Assembly (NCBI RefSeq): GCF_910592395.1
Contig: NC_088321.1
Location: 2,544,001-2,608,000, forward strand
DNA: 64,000 nucleotides
Source of the DNA: Lineus longissimus
Taxonomy: Eukaryota; Nemertea; Pilidiophora; Heteronemertea; Lineidae
Direction of reading: 5' to 3'
Shown: positions 34,772 to 45,488 of the stretch, in pieces
How the letters are laid out: each line of letters starts with the position of its first letter
How positions within the stretch are numbered: position 1 is the first letter of the stretch
Program-made: the position numbers and the translations under genes
The notes under the pieces: generated by a model
Database searches by the model: none
What the model was told of the DNA's origin: nothing
The model's input: the letters and a program-made list of their open reading frames with translations, nothing else

Positions 34772-35299
34772 TGGTGTCATCAGAAGTCATGGCAGGATTA
34801 TATGAACAGTTAAAGTTACATGAACAACTTTATTTCGGATGGAAAAGTAGTGATCTTTTCAATGGCCGATATTAATGGTCAGTGATCTGGATATGATAAG
34901 TAGCAAGAACGGCTTCCAACCTACAGATCTAAGATTCTCGTAAAAGTGTGATGTGCAACGGTCGGGCAGCAGCATCTTTATAAACTCTATGATTGAAAAC
35001 ATGATACATGTACATTGTTTTATCGTGTCCAGAACATTACAAGTGTTCCAGAAGAGATTCCGGCTATTTCCGACTCACATTTTAGAATAACCGGTCAAAC
35101 CATTTCAAACGAACCAATCAGCACGTAGCCTTGGAGGGTGGCGTATCACATATCGTAGTCATAGAGAAGTCTATAGAGGATATACTTCAATAGCATTTCA
35201 AAAAGACATTTTACAGACACAAACAGGAAATCTTGATACCGAGATCCGGCCGATGTTCAGGACCATCTAATCGACCAAATTGGCAAGGTCATAGTACAC
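34772..35299 (+). other. Leader and decayed gag of second gypsy element
   Basis: No clean reading frame. A start MAGLYEQLKLHEQL-like stretch follows the primer-binding site near 34790 in one frame, and stop codons abound afterwards. Position between LTR and zinc knuckle is the only reason to call it gag. Confidence 0.4.
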
Positions 35300-36065
35300 A
35301 CTAGCGTCAGGCGGAAACTGACTGCGAAGGTTGCCCCGCAAAGGATCAGGAGTGTAAAAAATGCGGCAAGCTTGGTCACTGGGGCAAAGTTTGCCTTCAC
35401 AACCGTGATCGTGAACACAGGCCCACTAATAACGCTACAGGACGAGGCAGAGGGAGAGGCAGAGGCCATGGTCATAGGAGCCAGACTCAACATCAAAACA
35501 AAGGACGCGGAGTACACGCCGATTATCAACACGCTGGTTTTTTTTCCTCTGAATTCGAAGGAATATCGTTTAGCGCAGTAGCTCTAGTCTTTTGAAACAA
35601 ACACTCTCACGCAAATAGCCCGCAAAAAAAAAATCAGCATACGCCGCATTAACATTCAACCACATCCCGGAAAACATATAAAACTTCGCGGAAAAGCCGT
35701 CACCGGCGCGCAAGGAAACGTGATGCCGCTGAGGACATAGAATAATATGTACCCAGAGAAAGTTAATCGCGAGGGAAAACCTATTAACACTACGCCATCG
35801 AACATAAAGCTAATTGCATACAATAGTACCGAAATTCCCCAGTATGGCACTATCACAATGCCATGCCGATATCAAGGCACAGAAAGGACACAACCTTTTT
35901 AATAGCGGGCACCAGTGGTCTCGTTATTTTCGAGATCGGTCTACCAACATGCGTCTCACACGGATTAGTTCAACTCAACTGTGAAGTAAAGTTAGTGCCC
36001 AGGACACAGCATATCCGAAAATTTACTCTTCGAAAGTACTTCGTAAACTATACCCCGACTGCTTA
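35300..36065 (+). pseudogene. Gypsy nucleocapsid zinc knuckle and protease region
   Basis: 35345-35396 encodes CKKCGKLGHWGKVC, a perfect C-X2-C-X4-H-X4-C nucleocapsid knuckle that binds element RNA. It is followed by an RGRGRGRGHG-type basic stretch (near 35440). Further on, PINTTPSNIKLIAYNNTEIP (near 35775) and AGTSGLVIFEIGLPTC with LVQLNCEVKLVP (35905-35990) are the second half of a retroviral-type protease domain. The active-site D-T-G region (35650-35720) is not readable. Frames change several times. Confidence 0.75.
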
Positions 36066-37225
36066 GTGGACCTGGGAAAAATCAGGTAAACACAAGATTA
36101 CGTCAAAAAAAGGACTGCTTGTCAGTCATTCACGCTACGTAAACCTCTTGCCGAATTAAAGCGTATGATTCGAATGGAAGTCATCAAGCCCATCAATGAA
36201 GCCACAGATTGGGGATCCAGTATCGCTTACAAGCCAGACGGATCGCTCAGGATATGTCTCGACCCCAAAGAACTATACATATCATTTCGCCGGCGCGAAA
36301 TTCTTCAGCAAACTCTACGCAAAATCAGGATATTGGTCAACTGAACTGGATGAGGAAAGCCAAGCGGCGTTAACAACGTTCAGTAGCCCTTTGGGCGCCA
36401 CTGTTTTCGCCGTCTGCCATTCGGTCTAAGCATCTCGTAGTACCTGTTCCAGCGTAGGATGGATGAGATCCTGGAGGGATTAGAAGGAGTAGTATCTATC
36501 GCTGATGATATTATCATATATGGGACGACTGAGGAGGAACACGATAGGAACGTTCACAAGCTGATGCTACGTGCGCGTGAAAAAAAAGACTAATTTTCAA
36601 TTACGTAAAATCAACCCGAAATCACGCCGTTTTTCGGAAACTTATACGGCCGAGATGGTGTAGGCCCTGGAAAGGTACAAGCAATTAACGAGCTAGCGAC
36701 CCCAATCAGTGTCAAGACACTAGTCTTTCCTTGGTATGGTAACATACATAGCTACCAAAACTCAGTGAGTTAAACGGCACCACTCAGAATACTATTGCAA
36801 AAGGACGTTGATTTCCAATGGAATCACGAACAGCAATCCGCATCATCAGATCTGCAAAACTGCAACCGGGCACTCAGTTATTTTAACCCGAAATTACAGA
36901 CAGTCATTCAGGTCGACGCAGGCCTCTACGTGTCCGGAAGATAATTCATGATTGTATCAGATCACCGCCCGCTTGAAATGATCTGCTAAAAAAATCAGAC
37001 AGCTGCACACGCACGATAAAGAAGATGCTATTGCGCCTGCAGAGACACGATTACGACATAACATACGTACCAGGGTGCGAAATGATACTACCTGACAGCT
37101 TGTCTCGCCTTCCGAAAACGAAACCAGATCCAGAGATAAATCTAAACGTGAAAGTCTGCCTGGTACAGTTTAGTGAATCTAAACTGATCACCCTCAAAAA
37201 GGAAACTGAAAAAGATGAAAAATGA
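36066..37225 (+). pseudogene. Gypsy reverse transcriptase and RNase H
   Basis: RT segments: RMIRMEVIKPINEATDW near 36160, DGSLRICLDPKEL near 36238, AGAKFFSKLYAKSGYWSTEL (the D of the KLDAKSGY motif is Tyr here), ALTTFSSPLG near 36370, RMDEILEGLEGVVSIADDII near 36455-36520 (IADD active site) and HDRNVHKLMLRAREK. RNase H/connection: SDHRPLEMIC near 36960 and MLLRLQRHDYDITYVPGCEM, then DSLSRLPKTKPDPEIN, to the stop at 37225. Multiple frameshifts and a substituted catalytic Asp mean no activity. Confidence 0.82.
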
Positions 37226-37299
37226 GTGCCGCTTTGACCACTAATCGTCCGTGGATTCCCCGCCTGGCAAAAGGATATAGCGCCGAACCTTAAGACGCG

Positions 37300-38582
37300 A
37301 CAGAGGATAGCCTAATCCTAAAGGGACCACAAATCGTAATCCCCGACGCACTTCGATCAGACTATCTCAAAGCAATCCATCAAAGCCACCAAGGCATCAT
37401 CATAGGCCAACAACGAGCCCGAAGCGCCAAGTACTGGCCAGGAATACATCGTGACATTGAGAACATTGCAAAATACTGCATTCCGTGTTAAACACATCAG
37501 GCGGCACAATCAAAGGAACCGCTTGATCCGATTATACCAAATGTCCCGAATATACCAATGCACACGATTGGGACGGACTACGTACATTACGCTAACAAGG
37601 ATTACCCAGTAATATCCGATTATTACTCCAAGTTCCCATTTGTCGAGGAAATGAAAGACACTTCAAGCAAAGCAACAATAATCGTGAATGAGAAAATGTT
37701 TGCAACGTTTGGTATCCCAAACACCATAATCTCAGACAACGGTGGACCCGTCATTGGCGGACGTTACCAAACAATGGTCATCAAACTCGGCATAAACCAC
37801 GAGACCAGCTCCCCAAACAATCCAAGTCGCATGGCTTCATTGAAAACAAGATAAAATTCGCTGAGAAAATGAAGGAGAAAAATGCGAATTTGAAAACATC
37901 ACTACTGGCGCACCGCACAACGCTCTAAGGCCCGAAATTGCCTTCGGCAGCCGTGGTGATGTTCAAAAGGAAAATATCCAACAGTCTGCCAACTCATATC
38001 CGATCAAAAGAAACAGAGGCCGAAATCAAAAGTAGGCAGCAGTCACAAAACAAAAACCACAGCTTGGTACAATCAGGACGGTAAGGAGCTACCAGAACTG
38101 TCCCTGCAACAGCCGATTTTCTATCCCGACGAGGCCAAGCGCACTTGGCACCAGGTTGGTCATTGTTGGTATTGGCCCAAAACCTTGGTCATAATTATGC
38201 CATCATCTGCAGCATCAATGGTAGATTACGCCGAAACGGGAGCCTTCCAAGGCCAAGCCATGTAACCTTCGATCTTCCAGCAGACAACAACAGATTCGAT
38301 GCATACGAACCAAATATGCACTCCCACAACAAGACAGAGCAGAGCAGGCCTAACGTACCTGAGTTGGGTGTGGTCGTACCTCAAACACCTGCCAGCCCAG
38401 AAAAGAACGTGCCATTTCCTGCAGCAGCAGGAAACAATGCGCAAGAACCAACAAAACCCGCCGATCGAAACGTGAAAGGCGACCTCCAAATTGGATCGAC
38501 GATTTCCAAACTGGATAAACGATTATGTCAGGTGACGTGCTGGTCCCCTCTCCCTGTATTTTCTTTGCTTATGTTTAATTAG
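37300..38582 (+). pseudogene. Gypsy integrase and pol tail
   Basis: DALRSDYLKAIHQSHQGIII and KYWPGIHRDIENIAKYCIPC (37345-37488) form the His-His-Cys-Cys zinc domain. MHTIGTDYVHYANKDYPVIS carries the first catalytic Asp and TIISDNGGPVIGGRYQTM the second. In a shifted frame, NNPSRHGFIENKIKFAEKMK carries the Glu, so the D,D-35-E triad is visible across one frameshift at about 37830. The tail 38145-38582 (SRPNVPELGVVVPQTPASPE and a KPADRNVKGDLQIGS region) is the usual proline-rich end. Integrase would insert the element DNA; this copy is broken. Confidence 0.85.
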
Positions 38583-38825
38583 TCTTAGAGGCATATAAAA
38601 AATTCAAAACTGCGTTGATGAACTCATGAACTCCAAGAACATCCTGGTAAAAGCTCAACTTGCCGCCAGAACACTGTGACAAATAAATGGACAGTTTACA
38701 GTCAAATCGCTCAGGTAACTTCACTTACAGTGAAGTCAGAAATTCAAGACGACGATTATGTTATCATTGAGATGATAATATCATGTCACAACTAAACCTT
38801 TTTTTAAAATATGCATTGAGCATTG
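38583..38825. other. Spacer between gypsy pol end and LINE fragment
   Basis: No coding signal. It should be the region before the 3' LTR of the gypsy element; no polypurine tract could be picked. Confidence 0.4.
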
Positions 38826-39560
38826 TAATTTAACGGTTAGTTTTGAAGGTAACTGGCGAAATTACATGCCTGATACTTGTTTTCCAGAGGATGGCAGTGC
38901 CACCATAAGGCCTGCCTCTCGTTGAAACGCCTGGCTCCATGCCAGCTACCGCATGGACATTGCATTTGGGAAATCTACTGGACAACACATCCAAAAGATC
39001 GCACTCATGTAGCCAGTGTTCTTGCACAAATATGAAATCGTATTTGTCCGAAAGGAGTGTCAAGCATGACAACTCTCCCAGTACCCAGACCCTGCGAATT
39101 GTAGCTGGTAATGGAAAGTGGAAGTCTATTGCCAAATGACTGTGCCACGATTAGGAAAAGGAAACCGGTAAGGATGAGGTAGTTCGCTAGTGGGCTCTTA
39201 TTCATTCAACAGGTTCTTTCCTGGCGCGATCTCGAGACGGGACGATATATTTTCTTACCATCACTCCTTCCGGCCACGTGTCCACATTTATTAGTTTTGG
39301 AAAGTCTGACTTCCCAACCGTCACTCGGAACGAGCAAAAGGCTGCATCACCGTGCGAAAGCTTTTTGACCGCGCGTACTTCGATATTCAGTTCTGACATG
39401 TATTCCTCTATGTCTGCTTCGAGAGTTCCCTTGTTTATCCTATAGACAAAAGCGTCCCGTGCTGGTTCCGGTCCAGCCTTTAATTTGTCATGGAATTTTC
39501 CACTGCCAGTAATGGCCTTGCGCCTTTTGCCCTCTCGTTTCTTTCTTTTCAGTAGTTCAT
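38826..39560 (-). pseudogene. Non-LTR fragment: ORF1 end and endonuclease start
   Basis: On the minus strand, 39555-39202 encodes an ORF1 tail: AFVYRINKGTLEADIEEYMS, AFCSFRVTVGKSDFPKLINV and DTWPEGVMVRKYIVPSRDRA, then a stop. ORF2 begins within 39205-39140 (LPLSITSYNSQGLGTGRVVM) and, after one frameshift, YDFIFVQEHWLHECDLLDVL (catalytic Glu) and RGRPYGGTAILWKTS follow to a stop at 38830. Same family style as 19690-23015. The element is cut at its 3' side inside the endonuclease, and it sits between the gypsy pol end and its 3' LTR remnant. Confidence 0.78.
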
Positions 39561-39982
39561 GTCTGCCTGGTTCCCTTCCAAGAAGTTGGAGCTGGAGTTT
39601 TGAATGATGATGGTAATCGACAGCGGAGGAGACCTACCCATGTATGACGGGCAGCGGCGTCAACCGAGGAAATTCTGCACGAGGCAACATCGAAAAAGGC
39701 AACAACCACAACGAACCTTAAATCTCTTAGCAAAACACTAAAAAAGCACATGTTTCTTATTATCAGTGTTTTTATCTTGGTTTTAGTTTTATGTTAGTTT
39801 TACCAGAGATTACACCTGTCCTTAATTAGTTTAAAACCTATTTTGAAACGGGATTAAGACTAACACCTATTGTAACACTCACACTAAGCATGATTTCATG
39901 GTTTAATCAATGGTTTTTGAGTGTAAGATGTGGTGTTTAAACTACATCTTAAAACTGACTTAGAAATCACCCAATGTAGTCA

Positions 39983-40066
39983 ACTCTTAGTGTGTGTATT
40001 ATTAAAGATCAATTATACAATAACCATCCTCCTCATTTCATATAAGATCGACAAAATAATACAACA
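39983..40066 (+). repeat. 3' LTR remnant of second gypsy element
   Basis: About 84 bp matches the end of the 5' LTR: GTGTGTATTATTAAAGATCA, TACAATAACCATCCTCCTCA, TATAAGATCGACAAAATAAT, ACAACA. The pair has diverged by many substitutions and small gaps, so the insertion is old. The sequence before it (39561-39982) does not match the 5' LTR and its origin is unclear. Confidence 0.6.
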
Positions 40067-40972
40067 AAAAACTCTACTCAAGCGAAATTGCGTTTACTAA
40101 GAGGCAACACAGACAACAAATGAACAAAGCGAAAAAAACAGACGACGGGGCGAGGGAAAAGAAAATAAGGACGAAAGCTATGGAAACCCCAGCAAAACAC
40201 TAAGGTGAGTGAAACAAGTGTTATGGCTAAGTTATAGCAAACGTCAGAATTGAAACTTGACGACACTACATGAATATACAGGCATGACAGGCAGCAAAAC
40301 TAATTAAAGTCAAAATCTTCCTCTACTCGCTGAAGCACGAGCTGTGGATGGCCAACAATACTAAAAAGTGAAAGGATAGTATGTAATGTTTGTGTAGGCA
40401 TGTAGTTTTTTTCTTATTTTGCACTACATGTATACTTGGAGTCAAAATCGTCCTTTTCGCTGATGCATTAAAGCTGGCCATTGCCACATACTAAAGTGAA
40501 AGGATAGTCCGTGTATACAACTAATTACTTTCATTTTGCAGACAGGTGATGCACTCTGGAAAGGGTTATCTCTATTGCATGAAGTGATTCATACATGTAG
40601 CAATCCTCCCATTCTTTGCATGAGAAAGTGATGTCGATGAGGAGCCTAAACCACCGGAGCCAGCAAAACGCCGAAAGACAATCAGTAGTCTTGGGCAGAC
40701 TATTGATTTCATGCAGAAAACCGAGACAATGACTTAGGGAAAGAGAACTACAGTTGAATAAAAAACAGGTCGAACACGAGGAAATGAATTCAAGTTAAAA
40801 CGGGAGGAGTGGCTTTGACGAATGGAACCTAAAAGGGAGGAAAACAACTTTTGTTGCTCTATGATGAAAAAAGGTCGTTATGGACAAATAGGCTGATTTC
40901 CCCCCCCCCCTGCGGTCAAGTCTTTTCAAAGTAGACCAGGTCATCGCTTTAAGGGCTTGTTCAAGCAAGAAA
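40067..40972. other. Non-coding stretch with a diverged direct repeat
   Basis: No supported gene. GTCAAAATC, TCGCTGA, TGGCCA and AAGTGAAAGGATAGT recur in the same order at 40306-40385 and 40441-40515, a diverged tandem pair about 130 bp apart. A C-run of 10-11 lies near 40900. Confidence 0.5.
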
Positions 40973-41290
40973 TTACACTGATCTCCCATTGATGATATAT
41001 GCACATTTTCTTGCTGAAAACTGCAACATCTGATCAGACAACTCCTCGACATCGTTCGGAATCAAAAGAAGGCAGCAGTCTATTTCGTCACCCTCTATTG
41101 AAAATCTACTGAAACGATGTTGTTTCCGGCATGGTAGCCCAGTTTTCTCACAAAGTGGATAAGTGTCTGGATGAGGATGTTGCCCAACCCTGTGGCTGAT
41201 TACATCTTTGAATGTAGAGTGACTGAAATAGCAATCGGTGCATGCGAACGTGTTACGTGGATGGAATGACCGAAATACAAAATAAAGGAA
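40973..41290 (-). pseudogene. Open segment with a C2H2 zinc-finger-like motif
   Basis: The minus-strand frame is open from about 41290 to a stop at 40973. 41242-41178 reads CTDCYFSHSTFKDVISHRVG, then QH, a C-X2-C-X12-H-X4-H spacing, followed by PHPDTYPLCEKTGLPCRKQH. Downstream words include FSIEGDEIDCCLLLIPNDVE. The spacing is right for a C2H2 finger, but the conserved Phe/Leu core positions are only partly present and no flanking fingers are seen. It could be an exon of a broken gene or chance. Confidence 0.35.
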
Positions 41291-41696
41291 AATATAGTTG
41301 TCAATGATTTAGTTTTGTTAATAATTCCGTATGTGGAGCGTCGGGGGAAAGACATTTAGCCAAACACAATTGCAAATTGGACAGTCTGCCTGTGGCTGAC
41401 GATTTGGACTTTATGATATTAGTTTTAGATTCAGTTTGAAATTTCGATATTTGATTAATTGGTATCAAGTCTGTGTTTTATAAATGAACAGTAAAGCATT
41501 TACTTCCGGGATCCTTGAGAATAAGATTTTCCGGGCATTACGCTTGAGTTTAATACATTGTAAATAGAGCCCAATTGGATCGGTCAGATCAAGGAAGTTT
41601 GTGTTGGATTGAGGAATTTAAGTTATTATGGTTCGTGGGTGGAGAGAAATTGTATATTGCCATAGCAATGAAAGACATATTCTATCAATTGTGTTG
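41291..41696. other. Non-coding stretch
   Basis: Nothing recognisable. Confidence 0.4.
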
Positions 41697-42050
41697 CTAG
41701 GCTTGGCGGCACATCGTAAAGAATGCTTTGGACTTTCCTTCTGCTGCCTCTTGTGTAGGCGGATAACTTCCGTTCTGAGTAATAAGTAATTTGCTGTAAT
41801 CTTTACCGATGAGCAATTGTACGATTGTAACCCCTTGGTGGTCCTGAACGGAAGAGGGCCTGGTCTCTCCGAATCTCGCCCACTCACGCCCACGCTTCGC
41901 ATCAAATAGGAATCTCGATTTGAAGTATTCAGTGTAAAGGTAGATTCTGAAGTGTAAGGATCTCACTTCTTCATTCAAGTGTCGGACACCGGAATAGAGC
42001 TCGGAACAGCAGAAAATTTCATCTGTCTTCATGTTAACAGGATGCAACAC
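41697..42050 (-). CDS. Unrecognised open segment, possible retroelement protease-like fragment
   Basis: 117 codons open. It contains DHQGVTIVQLLIGKDYSKLL, where an LLIGxDxxxLL motif is reminiscent of the strand after the aspartic protease in BEL/Pao polyproteins; no active-site D-T/S-G lies upstream in the frame. RHLNEEVRSLHFRIYLYTEY precedes it. The similarity is weak, so the identity is open. No start or splice context favours a host gene. Confidence 0.25.
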   Translation of the reverse strand: MLHPVNMKTDEIFCCSELYSGVRHLNEEVRSLHFRIYLYTEYFKSRFLFDAKRGREWARFGETRPSSVQDHQGVTIVQLLIGKDYSKLLITQNGSYPPTQEAAEGKSKAFFTMCRQA

Positions 42051-45006
42051 AGCCTTTGACTAAACAAAGGTCCCAAGCATGGTTTTTGCCGTTAGAAAAA
42101 AGTCTACATCACAGGTAACTTGACATAATTCCGTAGGGCTTTTGAATGTTAGAGTAACAAGGCCCTAATAAAGCACTTTGAAAAAGTTATGCTTGGAAAA
42201 AACACACGTCGGATAAGAGCGATGAATTAAAGAGATGGATAGAACATGGTGAAATGAAATACATGCCGTTGGGACAATAGTAGGCAAGATCCTTCCAGTT
42301 GTAAAACTCGACTTGATGTTTAGATATACAATATGATAATCACAAGAATTTTGTGAGCGCAGATAGATGGTAGTGGGAGAAGAACAACTGACTCCCCAGC
42401 TTTAACAGCGTTCGAGATCGATCAAGTGTCTTTTCCCTGGAAAGAAATTCCAAACAGACGTTAACGACTCCCTTCCGTGGTATTACGTCGTTCAACTATT
42501 AGAAGAAATGACTGCCCTCGGGACGAAATCACTGCTGTATATAAGCTACCCGAAAGAAAGTACCACCGCTCAAGAGTTAGCTACGACAGGACACTATGGA
42601 ACGATGTCATCAAAGAGGCGAATAGCTTGTACGGTACAGAATCACCATGCTGGTCAATATGCGTACAAAATACTATAGCGCTGGCATGCCGCAATCTTGG
42701 GTTTATCGCGAAAGTTTTGTTCGTGTGCCTCAGTCTCATCTCAAACTAACTTTGGTAGAGGACTTCTGCGATAAACAAAAGTGCGAACTGTAAGTTTCGT
42801 AATTGGTATGACGCTAAGGAGGAGCCATCCCGTTCCCGTCGCCGAACGAATTAGACGAAGTTATATTCATTTGTTGAACACGGTTGCTATATACAATATA
42901 CGCTTAGTGTCACCTGGATGCTGAAAACCTCTTTTACGACCCACGAGGACAATGCGTAGCACCAAGGGATATCCTTTTTGCCATAAGCAACCAGACGCAG
43001 ATCCACACGAGATTAAGTGTCAGTCCATGATACCACCATGCAGAATCATGCAAATGGTGGCAAGGTGGGGGGTCAACAGATCTAGTTGTAATTTCTACCA
43101 CAGACCTGTCCTAGGGTACTATGAAGGCTGGTGGATTGGTTTCGAAAATAACCCCACAGTTTTGGGGTACGGCTGTTTTAAAATTTGCAAAATTAAAAGC
43201 AGATTTCACCACTAACCAGCCAAATCGGAATACGACGGCGCAAAATGTTCTCGCTTTCCTCCTGCTAAAAAACCCCTGTTCCCGCACTCCTATTTTAATT
43301 TATGCCAAGGAATATGATATGATCTGTTTTCACTTTTTTGTAATTAAGGCCAGACAGGTAATGCCAGATTTTTAAAGTCCAAATTTAACCATAATTATTG
43401 GATGCATTATCAATTACAATATAGAAAGGAAGAAAAAAAAGAAGCATTTCACGTACTTTGCCAGCTTTCCACCACAGTACTGCTCTCATATCTATAGTTC
43501 CATATGGTAAACAATATTAGAAAGGATGTTGTTTAAAATTGTTTCAGTCAAGAAGATTTCAATTAAGATTTATAAGGCAAGTTGATATTCATTTAGTTCC
43601 AATGTTCCAGGTCGTTCTATATTTGCACGACAAAGAAAAGACTTGAGCACGAAGTGATGGAGGCCGGTCATGTCGACACAACTAGGAACAATCTAGTAAA
43701 CTGCACGAATATCTTGCATGGTCCACTTCAGACAAGAACAATGATATCCGAGGTATGATCAGGCAACCTGTGAATCTTTTGCATTTATTCTCCGAGTAAA
43801 TGCCTAAAACAGTTAACAGGTTCTTTCAAGTGATGTCCATGCAGTTTTTTTTCTGATCGGGGTAACATGTTTACAGAGCAAAGACGGATTATTTTTTTGA
43901 AATTGCTATTTGTTTTATGTAAAGAAATCACATCTATGATTGAAAGGAATGAGGTCGAGGCCAACAGAAAAGAAGGGAAGGCTTCTCGATCTATACCTAA
44001 TGCTGCAGCCAGAGGAGCACAGCCTTTACTTAAAATCCGTTATCGCATCAATGAATCTCAAATACCAGCGCACAAATGTCTCGGGATCTAAGATCTATGT
44101 AATCCAAGGACAATGATATGCAACAACAGCCTCATCCTAATTCATTGCGCCTCCGCCAATTCCTGACGCAAGGTTGGGTTGTAGCTACGTTTTCAATACG
44201 TTGACCGGATCGATCGACCACTAAAATATCTCGAAATCGCGCAGGGAGGCTTTTGGTTTTCCCAGGCTGATGCAATAAATGATTACATTGACACTACCAT
44301 CCCCTGTCAACCAACGTATGAGCAAAATTGTCGCTTTTGAAAAGTAACGAAGAATGCATTATCATTGATCATGCAGAACTTTATGGATGGTTGCCGATTT
44401 TATTGCGTGCAGAAATATCAAATTCCTTGAAGTGCTGTTTGCCGCAATTGTGTGAAACGTATCTTTATTGTAAACACTCTAAATAACCCTTAAATTTTGG
44501 CAAACGGGCAACGGCTCTCTACGAGGTATTTGCCAGAAAATTTGGTAGGTTTCATACAAAAGATCAAGGCAGAATATCCAAATCATGTTTTATGAAAGAC
44601 ATGGAAATGGGTACAGAATCCAACATACTGGGAACATATCCTCTTGTGGTAGTTTATCAGGCTGCTTCTCATTTAAATGTATTTTGGCAACCTTTACACG
44701 AGTACAAACGGTCCTGATGAAGGCCATGCTCATTTATTGGTCACTCAGATTAATTACGTTTAGAGATGAGCTCGTTTCCGCAGACATTGCACACATACTC
44801 ATTGCTCCTACTGGCATCGGATGTCCTACAAAAGAAGAAACAGACAGTGATCAAGCAATTGATATTTAGCAAGTAGTTTTAGGCTGACCTAGGGGAGTTG
44901 CGGTGATATGAATTTAATACCACGTCTGAATGATGAAATATCTAATTCCTGATACGTCTTCCTTTAGAGCAGCATTTTTATATCAATATGAAATAAAATA
45001 ACTCAC
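42051..45006. other. Non-coding stretch
   Basis: No supported gene. Open frames of 74-94 codons (42477-42749, 42952-43215, 43867-44091, 44585-44869) show no domain or splice pattern. Sequence is of mixed composition, with no strong repeats seen. Confidence 0.45.
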
Positions 45007-45486
45007 CCGCTGTTTCGTAGTATTTGGGAATCCATGTTTGTCTTGTTGGTAAACGATCTGTCACAGACCGGGCACTTGTGGCGCTGGATGTAGATGTGAC
45101 CATCAACATAATCTTCATTATTTGGGTTTCTTCGCCCTGATCCTCTGTGGTATTTTGTGACATATTCTCGATCTTCGTGCCATGGTGCTGCGATGATGTG
45201 GTGATGAAGGGGTGTCTACAAAACTAAGACCTAAGACCTAAGACCTACAAAACTAAGACCCTCCACCTACAAAACTAAGTACACTCCATTTTAATCTATA
45301 ATGACAGACCGACTGCATGCATACAAGTCTAGTAAAAGGATTGCCTACCCTTGGAACCATAAAATTTTTGTAGGTCTTAGTTTTGTTGGTGGGGATCCTA
45401 GTTTTGTAGGTCTTAGGTCTTAGTTTTGGAAACACCCGGTGATGAAGTCCTTGCCTACTTCCATATGATTTGCCACATTGATCGCA
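45007..45486 (-). pseudogene. C2H2 zinc-finger exon disrupted by a foldback element
   Basis: On the minus strand an AG (45488-45487) precedes a frame that reads CDQCGKSYGSRQGLHHH, is broken by the element at 45210-45437, and resumes as APWHEDREYVTKYHRGSG, then HIYIQRHKCPVCDRSFTNKT, ending at a GTGAGT donor (45006-45001). Removing the element and one 10-bp duplicate leaves about 242 bp open with no stop. Finger 1 has C-X2-C-X12-H spacing; finger 2 has CPVC and the conserved Phe but Gln/Asn in place of the histidines, so it is degenerate. The gene is not identified. It may be part of a longer host gene on this strand or another captured fragment. Confidence 0.55.
45210..45437. mobile_element. 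228-bp foldback element, same family as 32383-34188
   Basis: Flanked by a perfect 10-bp direct repeat GGTGATGAAG (45200-45209, 45438-45447). Left end GGGTGTCTACAAAACTAAGA; right end (complement) GGGTGTTTCCAAAACTAAGA. Arms are short CTAAGACC/ACAAAACTAAGACC minisatellites in opposite orientation around a centre of about 80 bp. Ends and 10-bp duplication match the 1.8-kb element, with AAGACC(C) changed to TAAGACC(T), so this is a deletion derivative or relative. It splits a zinc-finger-like reading frame. Confidence 0.88.
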
Positions 45487-45488
45487 CT

